DNA of 64,000 nucleotides, taken from the NCBI RefSeq assembly GCF_013004695.1, contig NZ_JABEMG010000001.1, positions 58,898 to 122,897 on the forward strand, read 5' to 3'. The stretch is from Promicromonospora citrea. Lineage in GTDB: Bacteria; Actinomycetota; Actinomycetes; Actinomycetales; Cellulomonadaceae. A model generated the notes under the pieces. That model did no database searches. It was not told where the DNA came from and worked only from the letters and a program-made list of their open reading frames with translations. A program made the position numbers and the translations under genes. Shown in pieces: positions 8,344 to 21,317 of this stretch; position 1 is the stretch's first letter, and the number at the start of each line of letters is the position of its first letter.

Positions 8344-9546
8344 TCAGCCGCCGATCGGCGTCGCCGCCCCGCTGAACGGGTCGAGCTGGATGAACGCCTC
8401 GGCCGGGTCGCCGTCGTGCACGAGCGACTCCTGGTTGACGACGTCGTCGAACGCGAAGGCGTACGCCTTGCCGTCCGCCATCTGCTCGTGGATGAACTTG
8501 GCGTAGTAGTTCGTCACGGCATCCTGGTAGAAGCCGGCCGGGTCGTCCGTCGGCTGGGTGGCGCTGTCGAGCAGCGACGACCGGTTGAACCCGGCGCACA
8601 GGGTGCGCGCGATCGCGCCGACGTCGTCGTTGGGCGCCGCGAGGTCACCCGCGCAGCCGAAGATCGACTCGCCCGACGGCCTGGGGAACGTCGCCACGAC
8701 GGCGCCGGACGTGTCCGTGAAGGTCATCGTGTCGCCCGCGACCGTGCCGAAGAACTTCGTCTCCGGCTCGTGGGCGTAGGGCACGACCGTGAGCGTCTCG
8801 CTCGAGTACTTCGCCCACACCCGGTCGACGTAGTCGGACAGCACGTCGGCGCCGATCTGGCCGGTCCCCACGGCGTGGCCGGGGGACAGGACGCGCAGGA
8901 CGTTCCCGTCCGGACCGGTCTGGGCGAGCCCGTCCCAGCCGTCCTGCTGCGAGAGCGCCGAGACGACGTTGTCCCACCCGTCGGGCTTGAGCATGCCGGT
9001 GTGCCGCAGCTCGCCACCCGCGGTGCGCAGGCCCGTCTGGTACGGCGCGGAGAAGAAGTCGACCTGCGTGCTGTTGATCCAGAGGCCGGAGTCGTTGAGC
9101 GTGTACTCCGTCCAGTTGAACAGGATGTCCCGGTTGGGGTCGTCGGGGTTCTGCACGGCCGGCTGGACGAGCTGACCGTCGTTGACGATCTTGAAGTCGA
9201 GCTTGCTGCCGTAGGAGAAGTAGACCCGTCCGGAGAGCTTGGGCATCTGGATGGTCAGGTCCTGCCCGGCGGCGGGGCCCGCGATCGACGCGTCGGGCGC
9301 GGGCTCCGGCACGCTGCCCGCGTCCGGCCACGGGTGGAACGTGCCCGCCGCGTCCGCGTACCCGAGCTCGCCGCCCTGCTCGCCGAGCACGTACACGAAG
9401 ACCTCGTCGCTGCGGCCCGAGTCGTTGCTGATCGTGAGCGGGATGGTGGCAGGGACGGCGGTGGCGGACGGGGTGGCGACCACGGCGGCCGAGACGGCTG
9501 CGGTCATGACGGCGACACTGCCGATGATTTTCCTGGTCAGGGACAC
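8344..9546 (-). CDS. Secreted GH64 endo-beta-1,3-glucanase
   Basis: A 400-residue protein with a signal peptide (about 1-30, cleaved after ATA) and a full glycoside hydrolase family 64 domain. These enzymes cut beta-1,3-glucan and laminarin, usually releasing laminaripentaose. The acid pair Glu147 (WTEYTL) and Asp163 (QVDFFSA) is spaced as in the Streptomyces enzyme, where the corresponding Glu and Asp are catalytic. There is no carbohydrate-binding module, so it is catalytic domain only. The GTG start has GAGGAGGA five bases upstream. A soil bacterium feeding on fungal or algal glucan is suggested. It is absent from the core origin synteny, so it is an accessory insertion. Confidence 0.92.
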   Translation of the reverse strand: MSLTRKIIGSVAVMTAAVSAAVVATPSATAVPATIPLTISNDSGRSDEVFVYVLGEQGGELGYADAAGTFHPWPDAGSVPEPAPDASIAGPAAGQDLTIQMPKLSGRVYFSYGSKLDFKIVNDGQLVQPAVQNPDDPNRDILFNWTEYTLNDSGLWINSTQVDFFSAPYQTGLRTAGGELRHTGMLKPDGWDNVVSALSQQDGWDGLAQTGPDGNVLRVLSPGHAVGTGQIGADVLSDYVDRVWAKYSSETLTVVPYAHEPETKFFGTVAGDTMTFTDTSGAVVATFPRPSGESIFGCAGDLAAPNDDVGAIARTLCAGFNRSSLLDSATQPTDDPAGFYQDAVTNYYAKFIHEQMADGKAYAFAFDDVVNQESLVHDGDPAEAFIQLDPFSGAATPIGG

Positions 9547-9607
9547 TCGGTCCTCCTCGAGACGACGAGGGGCCGGTCAGGTGGGTGGTGCTTGCCCCTC
9601 GCTCTCG

Positions 9608-9636
9608 ACGATATGGAAGGGGTCCTGCCGTGTCAG
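9608..9636 (-). promoter_or_regulatory. Candidate promoter for the GH64 glucanase
   Basis: On the minus strand CTGACA (9636-9631) and TATCGT (9613-9608) are separated by 17 bases, ending about 60 bases before the GTG start. This is a plausible housekeeping-sigma promoter. Confidence 0.4.
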
Positions 9637-9765
9637 TTTTCACCCCCTGATCGGAGGCGAGAACGGCCATGAGCGGGCAAAGATACGTGGTCGCCACGAC
9701 CCGGAGCTACGTGGTCTCCCGGACCTTCCACCGCCCGGGAGCCGTGGGAACGCTCCCAGCCAGGA

Positions 9766-12700
9766 TCACCGGGCGTTCCGGCGCCACCGCGAACCCCTCA
9801 CCAGGACGAGCCCGAGCACGACGGCGGCCGCGGCTACGAGGGCCGTGGAGCGACCGTCGAAGCCGGTGGCGGCCAGGTCGTCGTCACGCTCCGTCGTCGA
9901 GACGTCCGAGCGCGAGGAGTCGGACCGCGTGGTGTCGTCGTCCGGGTCGACGGCGGCCGCCGTCGCGACGTTCGTCAGCGGCTCGCCCGTCAGGTCGGCG
10001 GCCACGACCTCGTACGTCGCGGTGCACGTCACCTCCTCGCCGGGGAGCAGGCGCACGTCCTCGGGGCAGGTCACGGGGGAGAGCGTGCCGCGCCCGGAGA
10101 AGTCCTGCTCCTCGACGGTCGGGTTCGTCAGGGTCACGCGGCCGGTGTTCGTCAGGACGAAGGAGTACGTGACGACCTCGCCCGGGCGCGTGACGCGGTC
10201 GACGTCAGCCGTCTTGGCGAGGCTCAGCCCCGCCACCGGCGCCTCGGTGATCTCCACCGTGGACGGGTCCGAACCCACCGGGTCGCCCGCCGGGTCGGTG
10301 CCGGTGGCGACGGCCGTGTTCTCGACCGATCCCGCGTCCACGTCGTCCTGGGTCACCTCGTACGTCGCCGTGCACGTGACGGACGCGTCCGGCTCGAGCA
10401 CCACCGGTGCGCCGGGGCAGGTCACCGCGGAGAGAGCACCGGCGCCGGTGAAGCCCGTCTCGGTGACGGTCACGTCGACGAGCGGCACGGTGCCGGTGTT
10501 GGTGACCTCGAAGGAGTACGTGACGGTGTCCCCGACCGTCAGGCCCGCACGGTCGGCGGTCTTGACCAGAGTGATCGCCGGGTCGAGGACCCGCACGGTC
10601 GCCGACGACTCCGCCGAGCGGACCGGCTCGACGCCTGCCGGCGGCTGCGCCGTCGCCACGGCGGTGTTGTCGACGACCCGTGCCGCGCGGTCGGCCGCGG
10701 TGACGGTGTAGGCCGCCACGCAGTCGACGGCGTCGCCCGGCGCCAGCGGCCCCGTGGGGCACACGACGTCGCTGAGCTCGCCGCTCCCGGAGAACTCCAC
10801 CTCGTCGACGAGCGGGTTCACGACCGTCACGTTGCCCTCGTTCGTCACGCGGAAGGCGTACCGGATCTCGTCGCCCGCCGAGGCCTCGGTCGGGTCGGCC
10901 GACTTCACGAGGCCGAGGGCGGGTCGCTGCTCGGCGGTGAGGGTGGCGTCGCTCGGCGCCGTCGAGAGCGGGTCGGTCGCGCCCGCAGGCGTCCCCGACG
11001 CGGTGGCCGCGTTGTCGACGGCCCCGGCATCGAGGTCGGCCTGCGTGGTCGTGTAGGTCGCCGTGCAGGTCATCGACTCACCACCGGCGAGGGTGGTCGC
11101 GGGACAGTCGACGGCGGAGAGGTCACCGCTGCCGGTGAACAGGGTCTCGTCGACCACGACGTCGCCCAGCGACCGGTTCCCGGTGTTGGTGACCTCGAAC
11201 GCGTAGGTGACCTCCTGACCGACCGCGGAGTACGTCTCGGTGCTCGCGGACTTCACGAGCGTGAGGCCGGCGGCCGTCTCCGGGATCGTCACGCGCGCCG
11301 TCGACTCCTCGGACGTCGTGGGGACACCCACCCGCGGCGTCGCGGTCGCGGTCGCGGCGTTGTCCACCAGGCCCGCGTCGACGTCGGCCTGCGTGAGCGT
11401 GTAGCTCGCGGTGCAGTCGACGGCGTCCCCGGGCGCGAGAGGGCCGGCGGGGCAGCTCACCTCGGGGGGTCCCGCCCGTGCCGGTGAACGCCGTCTCCGT
11501 CACCTGCGGGTCCGTCAGCGTGACGTTGCCCTGGTTCGTCAGGTGGAACGTGTACTCGACGGAGTCGCCGGCGTTCACCACGGTCTCGGGCTCGACCGAC
11601 TTCTCGAGGCCGATCGCGGGTTCGGCGACCCCCGGGATCTCGGCGTCGTGCTCGGCGCTGACGGGGTCGCCACCACCGACCGGGGTGCCCGTCGCGACGG
11701 CCGCGTTCGTGACCCGTGTCGCATCGACGTCCTCCTGGGTCAGCGTGTAGGTGGCGGTGCAGGTCATCGAGCGCCCGGCCTCCAGCTGCTCGTCCGGGCA
11801 GTCGATCGGGGACAGGTCGCCCGACCCCGAGAAGGCCGTCTCCTCGACGGCCACGTCGTCGAGCGGCACGTTGCCGGTGTTGGTCCCGACGAAGTCGTAG
11901 GTGATCTCCTGGCCCAGCACGAAGGACGCCTCGTCGTTCGGGGTGGCCACCTTCGCCAGGGAGATGCCGGGCGCGGGTGCGGTGAGCAGCGTCGACGTGG
12001 ACGACGGGTCGGACGTCACCGGGTCGACGGTGCCCTCGGTGACGCCGGACGCCGTCGCGGTGTTGGCGACCACGCCGTTCGCCAGGTCCTCGGCGGTCAC
12101 CGTGTAGGGATCGTCGGCGGTGCACGTCACCGTCTCGCCCGGCGCCAGCGTCCCCGCCGGGCACGTCACACCCCGACGAGCGGATCGTCGACGGCGACGT
12201 CCACGACGGGCAGCTCGCCCGTGTTGGTGACGTCGAACGTGTACCGGATCTGGTCACCGGCGTCGGGCAGGCCGTTGACGTTCACGTCCTCCGGGCTTCC
12301 CGCACGCTTGAGCAGCAGGAGGCTGGTGGGCTTCGCGGTGTTCGTGACCGTGCACGAGACGAGGTCACCGATGCCCACGTGCACGTCCGCCGCGGGGCCG
12401 ACGCCGAGACCGCTGGGCAGCGTCGGGTCGGTCTCGCCGTTGCGGGTGCACGCCCAGGACGAGTCGTACCGGTCGAGGCTGCCGCTGGTCGCCCGCTCGG
12501 AGAACCGGAAGGTCGCGCCGCGGTCCGTCGCGAGGACGGTCTGCCGGCCGGTCGTCGCCGAGGTGCCGGTGGGTCCCGTGGCCGCGGCGAAGAGACGGGT
12601 GCCCGCCTCGTCGTGGACGGCTACCTCGAAGGCGTCCCCGGTGAACCGGGACGCGACCTCCTTGGTCAGCTCGACGCGGGAGAGCAGCACTCCGAACGCC

Positions 12701-13321
12701 ACCGCCTGGCGCCCACCACCCACCATGCGCTGGCTGAACGTGGCCGGCGCCTGGCTGGCGACGATCGCGGTCCCGGTCTTGCGGGCGCTGCCCGCGCCCG
12801 CGCACGTGACGCTCCGCGTGCCGAGCCCGGTGAAGCCGCCTGCGCACGCGTTGCCGATCCCGGCGTCGTCACCGTCGGCGGTGAGCGAGTAGAGCGGGTC
12901 GCTCGAGCTCGGTGATCGTCCCGCTGCCCGACTGGTAGAGCGCGGGCCGCCCGCTCACGCCCGTGTAGGAGCCGTTGCCGAGGTAGGCCGCCGAATAGGT
13001 GGGGAAGGTCGCCCCGCTCACGGAACCGCCGGAGGCGACGAGGTCGAACGTCAGCGTGGACCCTCCCGGTAGGGCGACCGACATCGGCTGGCCGCCCGGG
13101 CTCGTGGCCTGGGCCGGGTCGTACCCCGTGAAGTCGAACCAGCACAGCGTCGACGCGTACCGCCCGGAGCTCTCGTCCGCCGTGGAACAGCTCGTGTCCG
13201 TCGCCGCGGCGGCGGGCCGGGCCGACGAGAGGTACGGGACGACGGACGTGAGGAGCGCCGCCGTGACCAGCACGGCTCCGGCCGCGCGGCTCCGACGGGC
13301 ACGCTGCTGGTACGTTCCCAC
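9766..13321 (-). pseudogene. LAxTG-anchored repeat surface protein (adhesin-like), interrupted by three frameshifts
   Basis: Together the frames describe one protein of about 1180 residues. It has a signal peptide (GTG/ATG region at 13321), a Cys-containing N-terminal domain resembling the CshA-type non-repetitive region, seven tandem immunoglobulin-like repeats of about 112-118 residues (DUF7507/DUF11 type, with VTNTG, CPAGPLAPGD and CTATYTLTQADVDAG motifs), and a C-terminal LAATG signal, membrane helix and RWRRNAR tail. The frame breaks near 12908-12912 (one base extra), at 12171-12174 (a run of four C, one base short) and at 11464-11469 (a run of six G, one base extra). Correcting each restores the repeat register. 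Two breaks lie in homopolymers, so sequencing error, phase variation and real decay are all possible. Its predicted role is surface attachment via the class E sortase. Confidence 0.8.
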
Positions 13322-13446
13322 GCTCTTCCCCCTGCTTTCGTGGACCGCCCCTGGGGGCTGGCCTCATTTTGAGGGAACGGATTCGAGGCGGCGAGCGGAA
13401 CCACGGGAATCGTCACCGTGTTGCCCGGTTGCTACCGGAAAATGCC

Positions 13447-13486
13447 GAAGGCCGTTGAACCGCATACTGCGGGTTCAACGGCCTTC
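13447..13486 (-). terminator. Terminator of the tRNA-Ile/tRNA-Ala transcript
   Basis: A 15-bp perfect stem (13447-13461 with 13472-13486) lies immediately downstream, on the minus strand, of tRNA-Ala. It separates the tRNA operon from the surface-protein gene. Confidence 0.8.
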
Positions 13487-13492
13487 ACGGGG

Positions 13493-13565
13493 TGGAGCCA
13501 GCGGGACTCGAACCCGCAACCCCCTGCTTGCAAAGCAGGTGCGCTACCAATTGCGCCATGGCCCC
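13493..13565 (-). tRNA. tRNA-Ala (TGC)
   Basis: The minus strand folds into a 73-base cloverleaf: acceptor GGGGCCA with TGGCTCC, including the G3-U70 pair that identifies alanine tRNAs; anticodon loop TTTGCAA (anticodon TGC); and T-arm GGTTCGAGTCC. The 3' CCA is not encoded. With tRNA-Ile it forms the conserved pair downstream of gyrA-DUF3566. Confidence 0.97.
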
Positions 13566-13577
13566 GCTGCGGGGGGC

Positions 13578-13697
13578 TCAGTCGATGGAGTCGGTGACCT
13601 CGGACCAGAGATCGCGTCCCGAGGCGTCCTCGTTCAGCTTGCGCCAGAGGACGTAGCCGGCACCGGCAGCGAGCAGCAGTACGAGCAGCTTCTTCAC
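13578..13697 (-). CDS. DLW-39 family small protein
   Basis: A 39-residue protein starting (GTG) MKKLLVLLLAAGAGYVLWRK, with a hydrophobic N-terminal helix and an acidic tail containing GRDLWSEVTDSID. Length, the DLW triplet and the place beside the origin-proximal tRNAs match the actinobacterial DLW-39 family. AGGAGGAA (13700-13707 region) sits just before the start. It lies between tRNA-Ile and tRNA-Ala on the same strand, so it is probably released from the same transcript. It is probably anchored to the membrane by its N-terminus. Function is unknown. Confidence 0.85.
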   Translation of the reverse strand: MKKLLVLLLAAGAGYVLWRKLNEDASGRDLWSEVTDSID

Positions 13698-13732
13698 GGG
13701 TTCCTCCTGAGGAGCCTCTGCGGGCCGGGGAG

Positions 13733-13806
13733 TGGGGCTAGGAGGACTTGAACCTCCGACCTCTTCCTTATCAGGGAAGCGCTCTAACCGTCTGAGCTAT
13801 AGCCCC
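13733..13806 (-). tRNA. tRNA-Ile (GAT)
   Basis: A 74-base cloverleaf on the minus strand: acceptor GGGGCTA with TAGCCCC, anticodon stem CTTCC/GGAAG with loop CTGATAA (anticodon GAT), and T-loop GGTTCAAGTCC. CCA is not encoded. It is transcribed before DLW-39 and tRNA-Ala. Confidence 0.97.
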
Positions 13807-13839
13807 GCGCGAGCGTTGTGCACGCTGTCGCGACACTGG

Positions 13840-13869
13840 AGATTACCCCAGGTCGGGACGATGTCCCAA
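13840..13869 (-). promoter_or_regulatory. Promoter of the tRNA-Ile - DLW-39 - tRNA-Ala unit
   Basis: On the minus strand TTGGGA (13869-13864) and TAATCT (13845-13840) are 18 bases apart, which places the start point about 27 bases before tRNA-Ile. The fit to the vegetative sigma consensus is good. Confidence 0.6.
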
Positions 13870-13957
13870 ACCGAAATGGCGGTCTGCGGTGTGACATGCG
13901 TCGACCTGTGCGTGACAGCGCACACGAACGCTCGCGGGTGGTGCGTGGACGTGCTGG

Positions 13958-15201
13958 TCAGTCGTCGGTGAGCGTCAGGTGGACGCCGCCCACCAGCGCT
14001 GCCGTGATGTTGTACAGGAACGCCATGATCGTCGCGATCGCGGTGAGCAGCACGATGTTGCAGATGCTGATCAGCGTCGCGAGCGAGATGACGCGGGGGA
14101 ACTCCACGAACTGCGTGAGGTTCACGTTGCTCTGCGGGCCGACGGCGTCCTCCACGAAGCCCTGCACCGTGGTGAACACGCCGAAACCGTCGAGCACGGA
14201 CCAGAAGACCGCCGTGGCCACGACCGTCATGATCGCGACGGCGACCGCGAGCAGGAACGCGAGCTTCATGACCGACCACGGGTCGACCCGCGAGATCGCG
14301 AGGCGGACGCGGCGCGGGCCGGCGGGCGCGGGCGGCGGCACCTGGGGCGTCGGCACGGACGCCGGGCGGGGGCCCGCCGTCGTGCCCGCGGCGGCAGGGG
14401 CCGGGGTGGCGGTACCGCGGACGCCGGCGGCCGTGTAGTGCATCTCCGGCCGCGGGTTGGTCGCGTCCGCGGCGTTCGACGGGGTCGCCGGCGTCTCGTC
14501 CGTCCCGATGGACGACACCTTCCGCGCCGCGCTGCGTGCCGCGTCGAGGGCGGCCTGGGCCGCCTTCATCGCGCCGGAGCGGACACCGTCCGTGCCTTCG
14601 GCGGGAGCGGGGGGAGCGGGCGGCGCGTCAGGCGCCTGGACCCGGTTCCACGACGTGGTGCCCGCGGGCTCGGCAGACGCGTTCTGCGGGGATGCGGCAG
14701 CCGCGGACTGCGCCGACGCGGGAGTGGAGCTCGCGCCGCTCGGCGTCGCGGTGGACACGTCGGTGCGGCCCGCGTCGTAGGCGGCCCGCCAGACGCCCCC
14801 GGTGGTGGGGACGGCAGAACCCGGCTCCGGCGGGGCCGGCGGCGGGGAGGCGGTGCCCTTGGCAGCGGTCGGGGCGGCGGGCTTGCCCGGGGAGGCCGGC
14901 GCGGCCGGGGCCGACGGTGCGGGCGCCGCAGGCTTGCCCGGGGACGCCGGCTTGCTGTCAGCGGGCGCCTTGGCAGCGGGGGCCGACCCGCCCTTCGACG
15001 ATGCACCCTCGACGGTGGCCGGCTCAGCCGGCGCGCTCGCACCGTCGGACGACTCCGGCGCAGCCGTGTCCGACTCCTGCGGCTCCGGGGTGGGCTCCGA
15101 GGCCTGGGGGCGCGGCACGTCCTTGCGGACCCTCGTGTCGTCCAGGTCCTCGTCGAGGTCGGGCGACGCCGTACGCACGGGCCCGCTCTTGTCACTCGTC
15201 A

Positions 15202-15202
<1 letters not shown>
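13958..15202 (-). CDS. DUF3566 membrane protein
   Basis: A 414-residue protein. The first 290 or so residues are a disordered Pro/Ala/Ser/Glu-rich cytoplasmic region. The C-terminal DUF3566 domain has two membrane helices (about 315-340 and 375-405) around the conserved SVLDGFGVFTTVQGFVED stretch. The homologue in Mycobacterium (Rv0007) sits at the same place after gyrA. The ATG at 15202 overlaps the gyrA stop (ATGA), so expression is coupled to gyrA. Function is unknown; the co-expression with gyrase in a whole phylum is notable. The long linker is much larger than in mycobacteria. Confidence 0.9.
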
Positions 15203-17862
<2,660 letters not shown>

Positions 17863-17950
17863 CGTCTGTACTTCCTTTCCACGCCGCTGGGCGTGTCACT
17901 TCGTCGCACGTCGACATCGTCCGGGGCGGTGCGCCCCGCGCCACGTCGCG

Positions 17951-20017
17951 TCAGATGTCGAGGAACCGCACGTCCTTGGCGTTGCGCTGGATGAAGGTGC
18001 GCCGGGACTCGACGTCCTCGCCCATGAGGACGGAGAAGATCTCGTCCGCGGCGGCCGCGTCGTCCATCGTCACCTGCAGCAGCGTCCGGTGGTCCGGGTC
18101 CATGGTGGTGTCCCACAGCTCGGAGTAGTCCATCTCGCCCAGGCCCTTGTAGCGCTGGATGCCGTTCTCCTTGGGGACCCGCTTGCCCTGTGCCGCACCG
18201 GCCTCGAGGAACGCGTCGCGCTCCCGGTCCGAGTAGACGTAGTCGTGGGGGGCGTTGGTCCACTTGATCCGGTAGAGCGGCGGCTGCGCCAGGTACACGT
18301 GGCCGTGCTCGATGAGCGGGCGCATGTACCGGAACAGCAGCGTGAGCAGCAGGGTGCAGATGTGCTGGCCGTCGACGTCGGCGTCGGCCATGAGCACGAT
18401 CTTGTGGTAGCGCAGCTTCGAGATGTCGAAGTCCTCGCCGATGCCGGTGCCGAAGGCCGTGATGAGCGCCTGGACCTCGGCGTTGGACAGGGCCTTGTCC
18501 AGGCGCGCCCGCTCGACGTTCAGGATCTTCCCGCGCAGCGGCAGGATCGCCTGGTTGTGCGGGTTGCGACCACGCACCGCGGAACCACCGGCCGAGTCAC
18601 CCTCGACGATGTAGATCTCGCACTCGTCCGGGAACCGCGACTGGCAGTCCTTGAGCTTGCCCGGCATCGCGGCACCGTTCAGCACACCCTTGCGCCGGGT
18701 GGCCTCCCGCGCCTTGCGCGCCGCGATCCGGGCCTGCGAGGCCTGCATCGCCTTGCGGATGACGTCGCGCCCCTCGTTCGGGTGGGCGTCGAACCAGTCG
18801 GTGAGCTGCTCGCGCACCACGCGCTGCACGAAGGTCTTCGCCTCCGTGTTGCCGAGCTTGGTCTTGGTCTGACCCTCGAACTGCGGCTCGCCGAGCTTCA
18901 CCGAGATGACGGCGGTCAGGCCCTCGCGGATGTCGTCACCCGTGAGGTTCTCGTCCTTCTCCTTGATGATGCCCTTGTCGCGGGCGTACGTGTTGACCAG
19001 CGAGGTCATCGCCGCACGGAAGCCCTCCTCGTGCGTGCCGCCCTCGGTGGTCGAGATGGTGTTCGCGAAGGTGTGCACCGACTCGCTGTACGCGCTGGTC
19101 CACTGGAGCGCGATCTCGACGGCGATCTTCCGCTCCGCGTCCTCGCTCTCGAACGAGATGACGTCGGGGTGGATGAGGTCGACGCGCTTCGCCGAGTTGA
19201 GGTGGTGCACGTAGTCCATGAGCCCGTCGTCGTACTTGTACGTGACGGTGCGCAGGCCGGTGGACTCCGCCGCCTCGTCGGCTCCCTCGGCGGCCCCCGG
19301 GCTCTCGACGCCGTCGGCCGCCGCCTCGGAGTCGGCCCCGGTGACCTCGTCGGTCGCGGTGGCGTGGCCCGCCCGCTCGTCGGTGAGCGTGATCTTCAGG
19401 CCCTTGTTGAGGAACGCGTACTGCTGGAACCGGGCGCGGAGCGTCTCGAAGTCGTACTCCGTGGTCTCGAAGATCGAGCCGTCGGCCCAGAACGTCTGGG
19501 TCGTGCCGGTACCCTCGCCCTCGGCGAGCGGCTCGAGGCGCTCGACCTCCGTGACGGGGTTGCCACCATCGGTGTACTCCTGGCGCCAGTGGTAGCCGTC
19601 GCGCCGCACCTCGGACACGAAGCGCGTGCTCAGCGCGTTCACCACGGACATGCCGACGCCGTGCAGACCGCCCGAGACGGCGTAACCGCCGCCACCGAAC
19701 TTTCCGCCGGCGTGCAGGATCGTCATGACGACCTCGAGGGTGGGCTTGCCCTCGGTCGGGTGCATCGCGACCGGGATGCCGCGGCCGTCGTCGGTGACGC
19801 GCACGCCGCCGTCGGGCAGCAGGCGCACGTCGATCTCGGTGGCGTGGCCCGCGAGGGCCTCGTCCACAGCGTTATCCACAATCTCGTACACAAGGTGGTG
19901 GAGCCCGCGTTCGCCGGTCGACCCGATATACATGCCCGGTCGCTTACGAACGGCCTCGAGACCTTCCAGGACGGTGATGTTCCCGGCGTCGTAGCCGCCG
20001 TCGATTCGCTCTGTCAC
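17951..20017 (-). CDS. gyrB: DNA gyrase subunit B
   Basis: A 688-residue ATPase subunit of gyrase: GHKL ATP-binding fold ([31 protein letters not shown]), transducer, TOPRIM domain ([23 protein letters not shown]) and C-terminal GyrA-binding tail ending [10 protein letters not shown]. Residues about 225-260 are an acidic Ala/Glu/Ser insert, larger than in most gyrases. The GTG at 20017 (VTERIDGG) is chosen because conservation starts there and GAGGAG lies upstream. An 88-codon in-frame extension is Arg-rich and unlike any gyrase. Confidence 0.97.
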   Translation of the reverse strand: MTERIDGGYDAGNITVLEGLEAVRKRPGMYIGSTGERGLHHLVYEIVDNAVDEALAGHATEIDVRLLPDGGVRVTDDGRGIPVAMHPTEGKPTLEVVMTILHAGGKFGGGGYAVSGGLHGVGMSVVNALSTRFVSEVRRDGYHWRQEYTDGGNPVTEVERLEPLAEGEGTGTTQTFWADGSIFETTEYDFETLRARFQQYAFLNKGLKITLTDERAGHATATDEVTGADSEAAADGVESPGAAEGADEAAESTGLRTVTYKYDDGLMDYVHHLNSAKRVDLIHPDVISFESEDAERKIAVEIALQWTSAYSESVHTFANTISTTEGGTHEEGFRAAMTSLVNTYARDKGIIKEKDENLTGDDIREGLTAVISVKLGEPQFEGQTKTKLGNTEAKTFVQRVVREQLTDWFDAHPNEGRDVIRKAMQASQARIAARKAREATRRKGVLNGAAMPGKLKDCQSRFPDECEIYIVEGDSAGGSAVRGRNPHNQAILPLRGKILNVERARLDKALSNAEVQALITAFGTGIGEDFDISKLRYHKIVLMADADVDGQHICTLLLTLLFRYMRPLIEHGHVYLAQPPLYRIKWTNAPHDYVYSDRERDAFLEAGAAQGKRVPKENGIQRYKGLGEMDYSELWDTTMDPDHRTLLQVTMDDAAAADEIFSVLMGEDVESRRTFIQRNAKDVRFLDI

Positions 20018-20574
20018 GGGCGGGGTTGCTCCTCGTCTTTCAGGCACACGATGCGCACGACGGCGGACGTACCAGCGGCAGCACGAGCGGCGGGGGGTCT
20101 GGGGGACCGACCGAGCTCGGTGTCCGGTGCATTGTCCGACGGTTCGTCGGTGCTCAGCGTTCCGGGCCCTCAGGACGGTCCTGGGGACCCGGCGCGGTTG
20201 ACCCCTCCATACTACCGTCTGAGCGGCGAAAACCCGGGATCCTGGGCCGTTTGCACCCAGTCCTCCACAACCTTTCTCCACAGGGTGATTTCTGAGGTCC
20301 TGACCGGGTTCCGCGAGGTTCCCCGCGCGCGCTGACAGCGCTGCCCGGCACCCTCCGGCGCGGGTCGCCCGGACGGTCGTACAGACGTTCGGCGGACCCG
20401 CTCCGAGGCATCCGTTGGTGACCGACGAACCATGCGTCCGTCTGCAGAAGGTCAGGCGAATTCCCGATCGAAGCAGACATTTCGTTGATTTACCGTTTTC
20501 TGCTCTAATAGCGCCGACCGGTCAACAGCGCGACCTCGCTTCGCGCACCGTCTCTCTCTTCGAAGGGCAACAGA
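20018..20574. other. Divergent intergenic region upstream of gyrB
   Basis: These 557 bases have no credible gene. On the minus strand TAGTAT (20214-20209) is a possible -10 for gyrB. On the plus strand TTGATT (20485-20490) followed by an AT-rich TCTAATA (20504-20510) may be the promoter of the LAxTG protein gene. TTCTCCACA near 20276 is one base off a DnaA box. The rest shows no clear signal. Confidence 0.4.
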
Positions 20575-21198
20575 GTGAAGAAGCTTCTTGCCGGCGGAAC
20601 TCTCGCCGTCCTGACGTTCGGTGGCGTCCTCGCCGGCGCCGCCACGGCCTCCGCGCACACCCCCAAGGTCGCCGCCGACTGCGGCTGGCTCGAGGTGAAC
20701 CTCCAGGCGTACCGGGGTGCCACGGTCACCGTGACCATCGACGGCGCGGTCGCGCACGAGGAGGAGTTCCAGAGCGGCTTCTCCAAGAAGTTCGAGGGCC
20801 TCGCGCAGGACGTCACCCACGACTGGACCGTCACCGTCGACGCCTACGACGGCTACGACGGCACCCAGTACGACTGGGAGGACTCCGGCCAGATCGACCC
20901 CTGCGTCGAGCCGGCCCCCGAGCCCTCGCCGAGCGTCCCCGCCGAGCCCGAGCCGAGCGAGCCGCCCGCCACGGAGCCCGAGCCGGAGCCCTCGGACGAG
21001 CCGTCCGTCGCCCCGTCCGAGGAGGCCGCGGTGCCCCCGGCCGAGCCGTCGGAGTCGCCCAGCCCCGTCGCCGAGGAGCCCCCGGTGCTCGCCGCGACCG
21101 GTGCGACCGTGGGCGGTGCCGTGGCGTTCGCCGCGCTCCTCGCCGCCGGTGGTGTCGCCCTGGTGTGGGCCCGCAAGCGGATGCAGCAGAGCGCCTGA
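20575..21198 (+). CDS. Secreted LAxTG-anchored surface protein, Pro/Glu-rich stalk
   Basis: A 207-residue protein with a signal peptide (1-27, cleaved after ASA), a compact beta-rich domain with two cysteines (about 28-110), a stalk of about 55 residues made of PEPS/EPEP units, and a sorting signal LAATG followed by a membrane helix and the charged end RKRMQQSA. It should be exported and joined to the wall by the class E sortase of this window. The small domain resembles the short beta-sandwich heads of actinobacterial wall proteins (chaplin-like or Streptomyces LAxTG proteins), but I cannot name a family. The GTG start follows AAGGG by seven bases. Confidence 0.88.
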   Translation: MKKLLAGGTLAVLTFGGVLAGAATASAHTPKVAADCGWLEVNLQAYRGATVTVTIDGAVAHEEEFQSGFSKKFEGLAQDVTHDWTVTVDAYDGYDGTQYDWEDSGQIDPCVEPAPEPSPSVPAEPEPSEPPATEPEPEPSDEPSVAPSEEAAVPPAEPSESPSPVAEEPPVLAATGATVGGAVAFAALLAAGGVALVWARKRMQQSA

Positions 21199-21234
21199 GC
21201 AGCTCCTCCCCGCGCTGAGGCGCGGGTGAGCTGA

Positions 21235-21266
21235 GAAGGGCCCCCGGCTTCGGCCGGGGGCCCTTC
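21235..21266. terminator. TTCG-tetraloop terminator
   Basis: A perfect 14-bp stem (21235-21248 with 21253-21266) is closed by a TTCG tetraloop. It lies between the convergent LAxTG protein gene and dciA. Confidence 0.85.
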
Positions 21267-21317
21267 GTCGTACCGCGGGTGCGGGGGCGCGGCGCCCCGC
21301 TCGGCTGCAGGTGTCGC

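Noticed and set aside
20018..20281. 88-codon N-terminal extension of gyrB
   Set aside because: It is Arg/Gly-rich without gyrase similarity, and conservation begins at the GTG 20017 with a ribosome-binding site.
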